A stretch of DNA of 64,000 nucleotides, from assembly GCF_963973895.1 (NCBI RefSeq), contig NZ_CAXBBF010000001.1. One strand, given 5' to 3'. Under the pieces are notes generated by a model. It searched no databases. It saw only the letters and a list, made by a program, of their open reading frames with translations, and was not told the origin of the DNA. This document shows, piece after piece, positions 18,396 through 28,247 of the stretch. Position 1 is the stretch's first letter. Every line of letters starts with the position of its first letter. This DNA comes from Porticoccus sp950063125. Lineage in GTDB: Bacteria > Pseudomonadota > Gammaproteobacteria > Pseudomonadales > Porticoccaceae. The translations under genes were made by a program, and so were the position numbers.

Positions 18396-20050
18396 CAGTG
18401 TGGCAACTCTGCAGCCGGCTTCTTATCGAGAGACAGGTTATCGAGAGACAGGTTTTTGTACAGGGTGTAGTTGAGTATGTTCGGCTCAAGCCCTTTAAGT
18501 GCGGGGTGCACCAGGCTTTTACTGGTATAGATGTGAATCGGAATAATCGGCATATCCTCCAGTAACAGCGCTTCCGCCTCTCGCATCAGACGGTAGCGCT
18601 CCTCGCGCGTCTCTGCTCTGGGTGCTTCCTTCAGTATCAGCTGGTCGAAGCGGGCACTGGACCAGCCGGTGCGGTTATTGCCGCCGTCGGTTATCCACAT
18701 ATCGAGAAAGGTGTTGGGGTCCACGTAATCGCCAATCCAGCCCGCCCGGGCAATGCCATAGTTTCCACCGTTAACCGAGTTCAGAAACACTTTCCAGTCC
18801 TGGTTGTGGAGACTCACCTTGATACCCAGCTCCTTGTACCACATCTGTTGGATAGCCACGGCAATTTTATGGTGTCCCTCTGAAGTGTTGAACAGTAACT
18901 CGGTAACCGGAAAACCTTCGCCACCGGGGTAACCCGCTTCCGCCAGCAGTACCCGCGCCCGGGCCGGGTCATAGGCAAAGCCAGCGGGGGCGGTGTAGCC
19001 CAGCGTATCCGGCGGCGTAAAGGTATAGGCCGGCAGCTCATCGCCCTTCGTGACCTGCCGGACAATCGCCTCCCTGTCGATACTCATGGCCAGCGCCCTG
19101 CGAACCCGTTTGTCGCTGAGGTGTGGCACCTGGGTATTGATGCGATAGAAATAATTGCCGAGATACGGATGGGTGTGCAGCAGCCCGGGATGATCCCGCC
19201 GATAGACCGCCAGTTTATCGATCGGCACGGTGGCGGTGCGGTGCAGTTGCCCGGAGCGAAACATCCGCTCCTCGGTGGTGATGTTTTCCGTAGGATAGAA
19301 GTGGATGGCATTGAGCGACACGTTTTCAGCATCCCAATAGTGGGGATTCTTTTCCACCACCACACGCTTGAACAGTTGCCATCCGGTCAGGGAGAAGGGG
19401 CCATTGCCGACAAAATTGCCGGGCCTGGTCCAGAGACTGCCGCGTTGGTCGGGCGGGCCAAATTTTTCAATGGTGGCGCGGTGCAATGGAAAGTAACTGT
19501 AGTGATCGAGCAATTGCAGGAAGTAGGGTGTTGGGTTGGCAAACTCAACCTCCAGTGTATGGTCGTCTATAGCATTGATACCCACAGCGGAAAAATCACT
19601 CAGCTCCTGCCTGAAATACGCCTCCGCATTTTTGATGGCAAACAGCATATAGGCGTATTGATTGCCGAGCGAGGGCTGCAGTGCCCGCCACCAGGACCAG
19701 GCAAAATCCCCGGCTGTGACAGGGTCACCGTTTGACCAGCGTGCGTCATGGCGCAGGTAAAATGTATAACGCTTGCCGTCGGCGCTGATCTCCCAGTGGG
19801 TAGCCACACCGGGAACAGGTTCAAGTGTTGAAGGATCTTTCAGCACAAGCCCTTCGAGGAGGGCCGTGAGGATATTGTGCTCCGGCACCCCCGTGACAAT
19901 ATGCGGGTCCAGCTCCTGGGGATCAGTGCCATTGCCGAGGTGGAGTATTCCCTGTCGGTTGCCACTGGCGGTGTTGCTCTCCCCCTGACCACAGGCCATT
20001 ACCAACAGGCTGAACAGGAGGCTGACAGAGGCCATTTTCAGGAACGGCAT
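18395..20050 (-). CDS. Oligopeptide-binding lipoprotein (OppA/MppA type, SBP_bac_5)
   Basis: A 551-residue periplasmic binding protein of family 5. The N-terminus MPFLKMASVSLLFSLLVMACGQG is a lipoprotein signal with the lipobox L-V-M-A-C, so it is probably membrane-anchored. Motifs of OppA are present: LEGLVLKDPSTLEPVPGVA, WEISADGKRYTFYLR and WSNGDPVTAGDFAWSW. ATG 20050 puts the signal peptide at the exact N-terminus; an upstream ATG at 20101 or 20179 would add residues before the signal and the longest would run into the ffs promoter region. It is first in the four-gene transporter operon and gives it substrate specificity, probably for short peptides. Confidence 0.93.
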   Translation of the reverse strand: MPFLKMASVSLLFSLLVMACGQGESNTASGNRQGILHLGNGTDPQELDPHIVTGVPEHNILTALLEGLVLKDPSTLEPVPGVATHWEISADGKRYTFYLRHDARWSNGDPVTAGDFAWSWWRALQPSLGNQYAYMLFAIKNAEAYFRQELSDFSAVGINAIDDHTLEVEFANPTPYFLQLLDHYSYFPLHRATIEKFGPPDQRGSLWTRPGNFVGNGPFSLTGWQLFKRVVVEKNPHYWDAENVSLNAIHFYPTENITTEERMFRSGQLHRTATVPIDKLAVYRRDHPGLLHTHPYLGNYFYRINTQVPHLSDKRVRRALAMSIDREAIVRQVTKGDELPAYTFTPPDTLGYTAPAGFAYDPARARVLLAEAGYPGGEGFPVTELLFNTSEGHHKIAVAIQQMWYKELGIKVSLHNQDWKVFLNSVNGGNYGIARAGWIGDYVDPNTFLDMWITDGGNNRTGWSSARFDQLILKEAPRAETREERYRLMREAEALLLEDMPIIPIHIYTSKSLVHPALKGLEPNILNYTLYKNLSLDNLSLDKKPAAELPH

Positions 20051-20124
20051 AGCTTGCTCGATACGTAATAGGAGACTGGCTATGTTAGGCAAGGACGGCA
20101 TTGAGTGCCAGCCCCCGATCGTGG

Positions 20125-20153
20125 TTGAAATAGCGGTTCCGAAGGACCATAAT
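20125..20153 (+). promoter_or_regulatory. Sigma-70 promoter for ffs
   Basis: A -35 box TTGAAA (20125-20130) and a -10 box CATAAT (20148-20153) lie exactly 17 bases apart. Transcription from it would start near 20160, about 36 bases before the mature SRP RNA 5' end, leaving a short 5' leader as known for the E. coli 4.5S precursor, which RNase P trims. It lies inside the divergent oppA leader. Confidence 0.6.
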
Positions 20154-20195
20154 GCCCACCCTTCGGGAGTTCTGTACAAGACTCCGATTCTTTAT

Positions 20196-20310
<115 letters not shown>

Positions 20311-20477
20311 AGTTTATTTTCAAACGTTGGTTAATCAGAAAGTCCGGCGCAGATGCGAATTGGGCCTGTCTTTTGCGGAAAAATAAATCCCCAACTACCA
20401 CCCGAGCATCTGGAGAAGCGACCATGCTCAGATTGTAGCCGGGGACCAGTCGTGTCATACGTGCTTTGCCCTGTTAT

Positions 20478-23132
20478 CTATGCGGCATCGACATTCAGGG
20501 TCTCGTTGATCAGTTTGTTAAGCTCCGGTATGCAAGAGCCACAGTTGGTACCGCAGTTAAGTTGTTCTCCCAGTGCTTTTGTGGAATTTGCCCCATCGAC
20601 AATGGCTGCCAGGATCTGTTTTTCGCCGACCTCAAAGCAAGCGCATATTAATTTTCCCCGGTCGGGCTGGTTCATGTCGATCCCCGCCAGCAATTGCCAC
20701 GGGGAGGACGTTATCTCCCGGCTGAGTAATCCCTGTAACCAGCTTGTTGCCGGCATCAGTGACAGACTGTGATGACTGAAGATGGCCATTTGCACCAATG
20801 CGCCTTCGTAGCAGATAAAACGCTCGTCCCTATGTTCGGTATCGGCGTAATGGGCGCAGTTGCCGGTGAAGCCCTGCTGGCTGATAAAGGCTTGCCAGTC
20901 GAAGCCCTCAGCGGCAGCAAATCGGTAGCAATAGCCCTTGTTATCTGTCAGTGGCGTCATTGACCAATCGATGAATTCGTCGCAGTCCAGTGCCTCCCTG
21001 CTGACCACCATTGCCCAAACCGGTGTCGCCACTTTTTTCAGTGCGGCGGGGGTAAATTTGAATTCGGGTTGCCCGGACACCGGATCGGTCAGTGGGGCAA
21101 TCACTGAGCAAACGCGAGCCTGGCGGGCGAACTGGTCGTTCCAGTGAATCGGCATAAACAGCTGATTTTTCCCCATGCCTTCATCCAGCATCACGCCGAC
21201 CCGGACGGCCCCATGTACGGTGCGCACCTCTGCCAGATCTCCATCGTGAAGTTCATTTGTACGGGCTGTTTCGGGGTGCACCAGGACAAAGGGCGCATCG
21301 ATATGATTGAGCAATCGTTGGGCGCGGGCGGTGCGCGTCATGGTGTGCCACTGGTCGCGGATTCTTCCGGTATTGAGTGCACAGGGATAGGTCACACTGA
21401 GCGGTTGAACCGGCAGACGGGGCGCAATGGCGATAAACTGAGCCTTGCCGGATGCCGTCACGAACCCGCCCTCAGTGAACAGGCGCGCTGTTCCCGCGGG
21501 AGATTCAGCCGTGACGGGCCATTGGATGGGTGAGAGATCGTTGTATTGTTGTTCAGACAGTTCGCTGAGGCCGCTGATATTGAAAATGCGCTTGCCCCCG
21601 TTCCTGAAACCACTCAATGCAGCGTGTTCAACAAACACATCCCGCGGTGACCGGTAGGGAAACGCCTCCGAGAACCCAAGTCTTTGTGCGACCTGGGTCA
21701 TGATCCACCAGTCGTCCTTTGCTTCACCCACGGGTTTTATCAGTGCTCGCTGTCTTGAGATGCGGCGCTCGGAGTTTGTGACGGTGCCGTTTTTCTCGCC
21801 CCAACCGGTGGCTGGCAGCAAAATATCGGCGGTGGCGGTCGTGTCTGTGGCTGCCACGCAGTCGGAGACAATCACGGTTTCACAGCGCTGCAGAGCCTCT
21901 CTGACACGATTGGCATCCGGCATGCTGACCACCGGATTGGTCGCCATAATCCAGATTGCCTTGATCCTGCCGTCGGCGACGGCGTCAAACAGGTCCACTG
22001 CTTTCATGCCCGGCTGCTGACAGAGTTGGTCGGTAGCCCAAAAGTCGGCCACGGTTCGCAAGTCCCCGGGGTTGTAGTCCATATGGGCAGCCAGCTGGTT
22101 GGCCAGACCGCCCACTTCCCGGCCACCCATGGCATTGGGCTGACCGGTAATCGAGAATGGGCCTGCGCCGATCTTGCCGATTCTTCCGGTGGCAAGATGG
22201 CAATTGATAATGGCATTGCCCTTGTCAGTGCCGGAGGAGGATTGGTTGATCCCCTGTGAGTAGAAGGTAATGGTTTTATCCGTTTCGGCGAACCACTGGT
22301 AAAAGGTTTCCAGTACGTCCGTTTCAAGCCCGACCAGGCGGGCCGTTTCTGCAAAAGAGATGGCATTGGCGGCTTCCAGTGCCTCCCGATAGCCTTCAGT
22401 GTGCTGCGCTATATACTCAGAACAGCTAGCCCCCGTTTGCTGCAACCACGCCAGTAAACCGACAAACAGATAGCCATCGGCACCGGGGCTGATCGGCAAA
22501 TGGAGGTCGGCGAGATCACAGCTGGCCGTGCGGCGCGGGTCGATCACCACCACCCGCATGGTGGGATTTCGTTTTTTGGCAGCGGCCATCCGGCGATAGA
22601 GTACCGGGTGGGTCCAGGCGGCGTTGGAGCCAACCAGAATCAGCAGATCGCAGTGATCCAGGTCTTCGTAACTGCAGGGTACCGCATCGGCACCAAAAGC
22701 CCGCTTATAGCTGGTGACGGCAGATGACATACAGAGTCGGGAATTGGTATCCACATTGCCAGTGCCGATAAAGCCCTTGGCCAGCTTGTTGGCCACGTAG
22801 TAGTCCTCGGTGAGCAATTGTCCGGACAGGTAAAAGGCGATGGCGCCGGGGCCGTGTTCCTCGCGAACCTCGTTCAGTCGCTTTGCCACTGTATCGAGGG
22901 CGGTGTCCCAGTCGACCTGTTGACCGTTGACAGACGGGTAGAGTAGCCGGCCGTGGTCGCCCATGGTTTCGTGGAGCGCTGAACCTTTTACACAGAGGGC
23001 ACCGTAGTTGGCGGGGTGGGTTTTATCGCCGGATACGGCGATGATGCTGTCGTCCCGTAACTTTGCAGAAACACCACAGCCAACCCCGCAGTAGGGGCAG
23101 GTGGTTTCCAAATTGGAGGTGGATGCACTCAT
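20478..23132 (-). CDS. nasA: Assimilatory nitrate reductase, molybdopterin catalytic subunit
   Basis: Reduces nitrate to nitrite in the cytoplasm, using a [4Fe-4S] cluster and bis-MGD molybdenum. The N-terminal cluster ligands are C12, C15, C19 and C47 (TCPYCGVGCGV and LCVKGSAL). The molybdopterin oxidoreductase core follows (PNAMGGREVGG, GWGEKNGTVTNSERRISRQ), then a molydopterin-dinucleotide-binding domain and a C-terminal BFD-type [2Fe-2S] domain (CACFEVGE, then CGTNCGSCIPEL). This long NasA type takes electrons through that extra domain. It has 884 residues from ATG 23132; ATG 23156, eight codons upstream and 3 bases after nirD, is equally possible. It is the last gene of the nitrate operon. 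Confidence 0.95.
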   Translation of the reverse strand: MSASTSNLETTCPYCGVGCGVSAKLRDDSIIAVSGDKTHPANYGALCVKGSALHETMGDHGRLLYPSVNGQQVDWDTALDTVAKRLNEVREEHGPGAIAFYLSGQLLTEDYYVANKLAKGFIGTGNVDTNSRLCMSSAVTSYKRAFGADAVPCSYEDLDHCDLLILVGSNAAWTHPVLYRRMAAAKKRNPTMRVVVIDPRRTASCDLADLHLPISPGADGYLFVGLLAWLQQTGASCSEYIAQHTEGYREALEAANAISFAETARLVGLETDVLETFYQWFAETDKTITFYSQGINQSSSGTDKGNAIINCHLATGRIGKIGAGPFSITGQPNAMGGREVGGLANQLAAHMDYNPGDLRTVADFWATDQLCQQPGMKAVDLFDAVADGRIKAIWIMATNPVVSMPDANRVREALQRCETVIVSDCVAATDTTATADILLPATGWGEKNGTVTNSERRISRQRALIKPVGEAKDDWWIMTQVAQRLGFSEAFPYRSPRDVFVEHAALSGFRNGGKRIFNISGLSELSEQQYNDLSPIQWPVTAESPAGTARLFTEGGFVTASGKAQFIAIAPRLPVQPLSVTYPCALNTGRIRDQWHTMTRTARAQRLLNHIDAPFVLVHPETARTNELHDGDLAEVRTVHGAVRVGVMLDEGMGKNQLFMPIHWNDQFARQARVCSVIAPLTDPVSGQPEFKFTPAALKKVATPVWAMVVSREALDCDEFIDWSMTPLTDNKGYCYRFAAAEGFDWQAFISQQGFTGNCAHYADTEHRDERFICYEGALVQMAIFSHHSLSLMPATSWLQGLLSREITSSPWQLLAGIDMNQPDRGKLICACFEVGEKQILAAIVDGANSTKALGEQLNCGTNCGSCIPELNKLINETLNVDAA

Positions 23133-23159
23133 GAAGATCTGCCGGATGCCGAGCATCGC

Positions 23160-23513
23160 CTAGGGGGTGACTACCACTTGACTGCCCACCAGTTCAATGG
23201 CGTAGGTGGGCACCGTCACGTCCTCGTTTTCCAGGCACTGGCCGGTGGTCAGATCATAGTGCTGTTTGTAGAGCGGTGAAGCGACCACCAGTCGACCCTG
23301 TACATCGCCGACCACGCCCCTGGACAGCACATTGGCCTTGCCGATGGGATCCCAGTTGCCAATGGCATAGACCTGGGGTGCTTCATCGGGCAGGTAAAAA
23401 ATTGCCACCTGCTGGCCGTCGATCAACGCGCAGATGCCGGAATTTGGTATCAGGTCTTCCTGTAGGCAGATCACCAGCGGGTTTTCAGATACTCTGTTTT
23501 CTGCGGTATTCAT
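23160..23513 (-). CDS. nirD: Nitrite reductase small subunit (NirD)
   Basis: A 117-residue Rieske-like small subunit of the NADH-dependent assimilatory nitrite reductase. Matching features are the start ICLQEDLIPNSGICALIDGQQVAIF, the central YAIGNWDPIGKANVLSRG and the end SPLYKQHYDLTTGQCLE. As in E. coli NirD, the cluster-binding Cys/His pairs of true Rieske proteins are absent. ATG 23513 has GAGG about 8 bases upstream; the longer open frame reaching 23708 overlaps nirB and is an artefact. It lies between nirB and nasA. Confidence 0.95.
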   Translation of the reverse strand: MNTAENRVSENPLVICLQEDLIPNSGICALIDGQQVAIFYLPDEAPQVYAIGNWDPIGKANVLSRGVVGDVQGRLVVASPLYKQHYDLTTGQCLENEDVTVPTYAIELVGSQVVVTP

Positions 23514-23526
23514 CAATAAAGCCTCA

Positions 23527-26052
23527 TTACGCCGATTTGGCCAACAGTTGGTCGGTTTCTTCTTCGGTGGCCGGCCGCGGCTGGCCACGCTCCTGCACGA
23601 ACACAACCCGTTCGTCCGCCGCATCAGAGTTGACGAACTGGCGGAAGCGCTTGAGTTTTTCCGGATCCTCAATGGTGGTTTTCCACTCGCACTGGTAGGT
23701 GCCGACAATACTGTTCATCTGCTCCTCCAGTTCGGCACAGATACCCAGCCGGTCGTCGATGACCACCTCTTTCAGGTAATCCAGACCACCCTCCAGATTG
23801 TCCAGCCACACCGAGGTGCGCTGCAGGCGGTCAGCGGTTCGTACATAGAACATCAGGAAGCGATCGATGTACCTGATCAGGGTTTCGTCATCCAGGTCGG
23901 TGGCGAACAGGTCGGCGTGGCGGGGTTTCATGCCGCCATTGCCGCACAGGTACAGGTTCCAGCCGTGCTCGGTGGCAATTACCCCGAAGTCCTTGGATTG
24001 CGCCTCGGCACACTCCCGAGTACAGCCGGAGACGGCGGACTTCAGTTTGTGGGGCGAGCGCAGACCCTTGTAGCGATCTTCGATATAGATCGCCATGCTG
24101 ACGCTGTCCTGTACCCCGTAGCGGCACCAGGTGCTGCCGACACAGGATTTGACGGTGCGCAGTGCCTTGCCGTAGGCGTGGCCGGTTTCAAAACCGGCGT
24201 CGATCAGTTCTTTCCAGATATCCGGCAACTGATCCACTCTGGCCCCAAACAGGTCGATCCGCTGCCCGCCGGTAATCTTGGTGTAGAGATTGTATTTTTT
24301 GCCCACCTCGCCGAGCACAATCAGTTTTTCCGGGGTAATTTCGCCGCCCGGCACCCGTGGCACCACGGAATAGGTGCCATTTTTCTGCATATTGGCCAGA
24401 AAGGTGTCGTTGGTATCCTGCAGGCCCACATGTTTCTCTTCGAGGATGTAGTCATTCCACAGGGAGGCGAGGATGGAGGCCGCTGCCGGTTTGCAGATCT
24501 CGCAACCGCGGCCGCTACCGTGTTTACCCATCAATTCCTCAAAAGACTTGATGGATTCCACCTTGATAATGTGGAACAGCTCCTGGCGGGTGAACTGGAA
24601 GTGCTCGCAGATGGATTTGTTCACCTCCATACCGCGTGCAGCCATTTCGTCGTCCACAACATTCTTCAGCAGCGCCGCGCAGCCACCACAGCCGGTGCTG
24701 GCCGCGGTGCAGGACTTCACGTCTGCCAGCGAGCAACAGCCACCATCGATGGCGCTGATGATGTCGCCCTTGCTGACATTGTGGCAGGAGCAGATCGTTG
24801 CCGTGGCGGGCAGGGCCGCCGCGCCCAGCAGTGGCGCGCCACCTTCGCTGGCGGGCAGAATCATGGTTTCAGGGTTGGCGGGCAGCTCGATGCCATTGAG
24901 GTAATACTGCAGCAGGGTGTCGTAGTCGGAACAGTCGCCCACCAGCACTGCCCCCAGAGCGGTTTTGCCGTCTGCGCTGACAACCAGGCGTTTGTAGACT
25001 TCCTCGCGCTCGTCACTGAAGGTGTAGGCGATAGCACCCGGAGTTTTGCCGTGGGAATCGCCGATGGAACCCACGTCGACACCCAGCAGTTTCAGCTTGG
25101 TGCTCATGTCGGCACCCTGAAAAGCGCTGTGTTCGCCGGTCAGCTGACTGACAGCCACTTCCGCCATGCGGTAGCCGGGGGCCACCAGACCGAAGATCAT
25201 GCCGCCATACAGGGCACATTCACCGATCGCAAAAATGTCGGAATCACTGGTGCGACAGTGGTAGTCGATGGTGATACCACCGCGCGGGCCTACCTCCAGG
25301 CCGCAGTCCCGGGCCAACTGATCAGAGGGGCGAATCCCGGCGGAGAACACGATCACATCGGTGGCCAGGGTTTCGCCATCGGCGAAGTTCATCACCAGGC
25401 GGGTGTCCTTGCCATCAGTTGCGGTAATGGTCTGGGTTGCCTTGCTGGTATGTACCTGAACATCCAGGGCTTCAATTTTGCGGCGCAGCATGGCACTGCC
25501 GCCATTGTCGAGCTGCACACCCATCAGACCGGGGGCAAATTCCACCACGTGAGTTTTCAGGCCGAGATTCTGGAGGGCATTGGCCGCCTCCAGTCCAAGC
25601 AGGCCACCGCCGACCACAACGCCGACTTTGGCGTCCTTGCTTCTGGCCTGAATCATACCGAGATCGTCGATGGTGCGATACACCAGACAGTCGGGCAGGT
25701 CGGCCCCGGGAATCGGTGGTACAAAGGGGTAGGAACCGGTGGCCAGCACCAGTTTGTCGTAACGGAAGCTGCGGCCACCCTCGGTGGTGACCGTTTTGGC
25801 TTCGCGGTCTATGGTTGCCGCGGCATCGCCGAAGTAGGCATCCACGCCGATCGATTGGTAATGCTCGCGGGTGGTCAGCGCCAGCTCTTCAGGTTTGCGA
25901 CCCGCGAAGTATTCCGACAGGTGGACCCGGTCGTAAGCGGGGCGGGGTTCGGCCCCGAGGACGGTGATTTTGGCGGTAATGCCGGATCCGGCCAGTTGTT
26001 CCACGTAGTGGTGGCCCACCATTCCATTTCCTATAACGACAATTTTCAACAT
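23527..26052 (-). CDS. nirB: NADH-dependent nitrite reductase large subunit (NirB)
   Basis: Reduces nitrite to ammonium with NADH (841 residues). The N-terminal FAD/NAD domain has GNGMVGHHYVEQL and VVVGGGLLGLEAANAL. A BFD [2Fe-2S] domain follows (CSCHNVSKGDI, then STGCGGCAALL, near residue 420-465). The C-terminal siroheme/[4Fe-4S] domain has the cluster ligands in SCVGSTWC and SGCTRECAEAQ. Length and order equal E. coli NirB. The reading frame is intact. A long open frame on the opposite strand (23434-26100) is an antisense shadow. Confidence 0.97.
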   Translation of the reverse strand: MLKIVVIGNGMVGHHYVEQLAGSGITAKITVLGAEPRPAYDRVHLSEYFAGRKPEELALTTREHYQSIGVDAYFGDAAATIDREAKTVTTEGGRSFRYDKLVLATGSYPFVPPIPGADLPDCLVYRTIDDLGMIQARSKDAKVGVVVGGGLLGLEAANALQNLGLKTHVVEFAPGLMGVQLDNGGSAMLRRKIEALDVQVHTSKATQTITATDGKDTRLVMNFADGETLATDVIVFSAGIRPSDQLARDCGLEVGPRGGITIDYHCRTSDSDIFAIGECALYGGMIFGLVAPGYRMAEVAVSQLTGEHSAFQGADMSTKLKLLGVDVGSIGDSHGKTPGAIAYTFSDEREEVYKRLVVSADGKTALGAVLVGDCSDYDTLLQYYLNGIELPANPETMILPASEGGAPLLGAAALPATATICSCHNVSKGDIISAIDGGCCSLADVKSCTAASTGCGGCAALLKNVVDDEMAARGMEVNKSICEHFQFTRQELFHIIKVESIKSFEELMGKHGSGRGCEICKPAAASILASLWNDYILEEKHVGLQDTNDTFLANMQKNGTYSVVPRVPGGEITPEKLIVLGEVGKKYNLYTKITGGQRIDLFGARVDQLPDIWKELIDAGFETGHAYGKALRTVKSCVGSTWCRYGVQDSVSMAIYIEDRYKGLRSPHKLKSAVSGCTRECAEAQSKDFGVIATEHGWNLYLCGNGGMKPRHADLFATDLDDETLIRYIDRFLMFYVRTADRLQRTSVWLDNLEGGLDYLKEVVIDDRLGICAELEEQMNSIVGTYQCEWKTTIEDPEKLKRFRQFVNSDAADERVVFVQERGQPRPATEEETDQLLAKSA

Positions 26053-26072
26053 GTCCTGTTACCTGCTACTGC

Positions 26073-27293
26073 TTATTTCATTTCGCGTACGATGTCCTGA
26101 CCGGTCTGGTCACTGAACATCAATTGATTTGCATTGGTACCGAGTGGTTGCCCCTCGCTGATCAGGGTCTCGTAATGGCTGCACAGACTTTTGTCACCAA
26201 ACAGCAGGGCAGCCTGCAAGCGGTTATCCTCAATCACCAGACGTCGATAAATACCGGCGGACGGGTCGTTGATCACAATATTGCGTTCACTGTTTCCTGC
26301 GTTTAGACGTCCCGCCGAGAACACATCAATTCCCGATACCTTGAGTTGGGTCGAGTGTTCTCTGGGTCGATAACAGGCGGCGTTGCCCAGCAGGGTTTCG
26401 GCGAGGACTTTTGCCTGTTCCCAGATCGGCGCAACAATACCCACGGTGGTGTTGTTGTGTTCCGAACACTCACCGAGGGCATAGATATGTTTGATGGACG
26501 TATGCATCTGGTCGTCGACGACGATGCCACGGTTGATCTTCAGTCCGCTGTCCCTGAATACCTGTACATTGGGTGATATTCCGGTAGCAAACACCACCAG
26601 CTCGCCCGGTAGCCAGTCGCCGTTTTCAAGCATCAGGCCATCTGCGCGTTCGCTGCCGGTAACGGCTTTGGTTCTTACCCCGGTGAGGACAGAGATGCCC
26701 CGGTCTTCCAGGCTTTTTTTCAGCATGGCTGCGGCGGTCGCATCGAGTTGCCGATTCATCAGGTTGTCGCTGTTGTGCACCACGGTGACATCCAGACCGA
26801 GATGATTCAGGCCATAGGCGGCTTCGAGCCCCAGCAGACCACCGCCAACCACCACGGCGCGTTGACCCTGCCGGGCGAAATCCTGCATGAGGGCGACATC
26901 ATCGAGGGTGCGAAAGGACATGACACCGGGCAAGCTGTTTCCCGGAATCGCCGGTACAACGGGTCTCGAGCCGGTGGCAATCACAATACGGGAAAATTGT
27001 GTCTGCCACCCTGAAGCGGTGGTTATGGCCAGATTGCCGGTATCCAGCTGGATCAGCGGGTCGCCACAACGCAGACGAATATTGTTGGCGCGATACCAGT
27101 CATCGCTGAGCAATGGCAGGCAATCCAGGGTCTTATCGCCGGTGAGTAACGAGGACAGCTGTACGCGGTTATAGGCCTTGACCGGCTCTTCACCAATCAT
27201 GGTAATTGACCCCGAAAAACCGCCATTCACCAGCGCCTCGGCGAGGCGGGCGCCTGCCATACCAGTTCCGACAATTGCAATAGAATCTGCCAT
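26073..27293 (-). CDS. NAD(P)/FAD-dependent flavoprotein, probable electron donor to nitrate reductase (NasB-like)
   Basis: A 406-residue pyridine-nucleotide disulfide oxidoreductase. It has an FAD-binding Rossmann motif (IVGTGMAGARLAEAL, residues ~6-20), an NAD(P)-binding motif (VVVGGGLLGLEAAYGL, near 147) and the second FAD contact region YALGECSEHN (near 268). It is similar in layout and motifs to the N-terminal half of NirB next door (shared AEALVNG/ITMIGEEPVKAYNRVQLSSLL-type opening), suggesting ancient duplication. In nitrate operons this type passes electrons from NAD(P)H to NasA. No iron-sulfur domain of its own was seen, so electron transfer would use the BFD domain of NasA; that is inference. 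Confidence 0.8.
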   Translation of the reverse strand: MADSIAIVGTGMAGARLAEALVNGGFSGSITMIGEEPVKAYNRVQLSSLLTGDKTLDCLPLLSDDWYRANNIRLRCGDPLIQLDTGNLAITTASGWQTQFSRIVIATGSRPVVPAIPGNSLPGVMSFRTLDDVALMQDFARQGQRAVVVGGGLLGLEAAYGLNHLGLDVTVVHNSDNLMNRQLDATAAAMLKKSLEDRGISVLTGVRTKAVTGSERADGLMLENGDWLPGELVVFATGISPNVQVFRDSGLKINRGIVVDDQMHTSIKHIYALGECSEHNNTTVGIVAPIWEQAKVLAETLLGNAACYRPREHSTQLKVSGIDVFSAGRLNAGNSERNIVINDPSAGIYRRLVIEDNRLQAALLFGDKSLCSHYETLISEGQPLGTNANQLMFSDQTGQDIVREMK

Positions 27294-27296
27294 TGC

Positions 27297-28217
27297 TCAG
27301 GCTGCCCTGGTTTTGTCGGTGCCGGTCGTTGTCTTACCGGTATCGACAGCGGCATCGTCCTGTGAAGAGGCCGGTTTACATGCCACCTCCTGTAACTTCC
27401 TGGCAGAGTCGGCCGGCTTTTTTTCGATCTGAGGATTTTTCTGCTTGTCGTAGAGAAATTCCAGGACCTGCTGACGGTAGTGAATGAAGTCGGCGTCTTC
27501 AGCCAGGGCCAGCCTGTCCCGGGGGCGGGGCAAATGGACGTCGAGTATTTCACCAATGGTGGCGGCGGGGCCGTTGGTCATCATGACGATTCGATCCGAC
27601 AGCAAAACGGCCTCATCCACATCGTGGGTAATCATGATCACCGTGTTGCCCAGACTGGTCTGGATTTCCATCAGTGAATCCTGCAGGTGAGCGCGGGTCA
27701 GGGCATCCAGTGCGCCAAATGGCTCGTCCATCAGCAACACTTTGGGTTCCATGGACAGACAGCGGGCGATACCGACGCGCTGTTTCATGCCGCCGGATAT
27801 TTCTCCGGGCAGTTTGTGCAGGGCGTGGTCCATATGAACCAGTGAGAGGTTGTGTTCAATCCACTCGTGCATTTCCGCCTTGTTTTTGGTCTTGCGAAAG
27901 ACCCTTTTTACCGCCAGTTCGACATTCTGGTACACGGTCAGCCACGGCAACAGGGCATGATTCTGGAAGACCACTGCCCGGTCGGGTCCCGGTTTGTCGA
28001 CTTCGCGCCCTTCGAGAATGACGCCGCCTTCGCTGGCCTCATAGAGTCCGGCGATGATGTTCAATACCGTGGACTTGCCGCAGCCGGAGTGGCCAATCAG
28101 CGAGACAAACTGGCCCTTGTCAATTGATAGGTCGACATCCTGCAGGGCGCGGAACGGCTCACCATCGGTGGCAAACTCAATGCCGATATGGCTGATTTCC
28201 AGATAGGGTTTTTTCAT
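27297..28217 (-). CDS. nrtD: Nitrate ABC transporter ATP-binding protein (NrtD type)
   Basis: A 306-residue ATPase that powers nitrate uptake. It has the Walker A GHSGCGKST (near 42), the Q-loop VVFQNHALLPWLTV, the signature SGGMKQRVGIARCL and the Walker B VLLMDEPFGALDALT. A charged, low-complexity tail of about 50 residues (from about 260; K, P, T, D rich) extends past the usual end of the family. It lies 4 bases before the flavoprotein gene and 30 after the permease gene. Confidence 0.93.
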   Translation of the reverse strand: MKKPYLEISHIGIEFATDGEPFRALQDVDLSIDKGQFVSLIGHSGCGKSTVLNIIAGLYEASEGGVILEGREVDKPGPDRAVVFQNHALLPWLTVYQNVELAVKRVFRKTKNKAEMHEWIEHNLSLVHMDHALHKLPGEISGGMKQRVGIARCLSMEPKVLLMDEPFGALDALTRAHLQDSLMEIQTSLGNTVIMITHDVDEAVLLSDRIVMMTNGPAATIGEILDVHLPRPRDRLALAEDADFIHYRQQVLEFLYDKQKNPQIEKKPADSARKLQEVACKPASSQDDAAVDTGKTTTGTDKTRAA

Positions 28218-28247
28218 AGGTTGCTCCTTGACTGCTGTCCGCCGCTG

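Noticed and set aside
23514..23708. N-terminal extension of nirD
   Set aside because: It overlaps the nirB end and reads as basic low-complexity sequence; NirD begins at 23513 with a ribosome site.
23434..26100. 888-codon open frame on the plus strand
   Set aside because: It lies fully antisense to nirB and nirD, both intact and recognisable; the frame is open because of codon bias and has no known motif.
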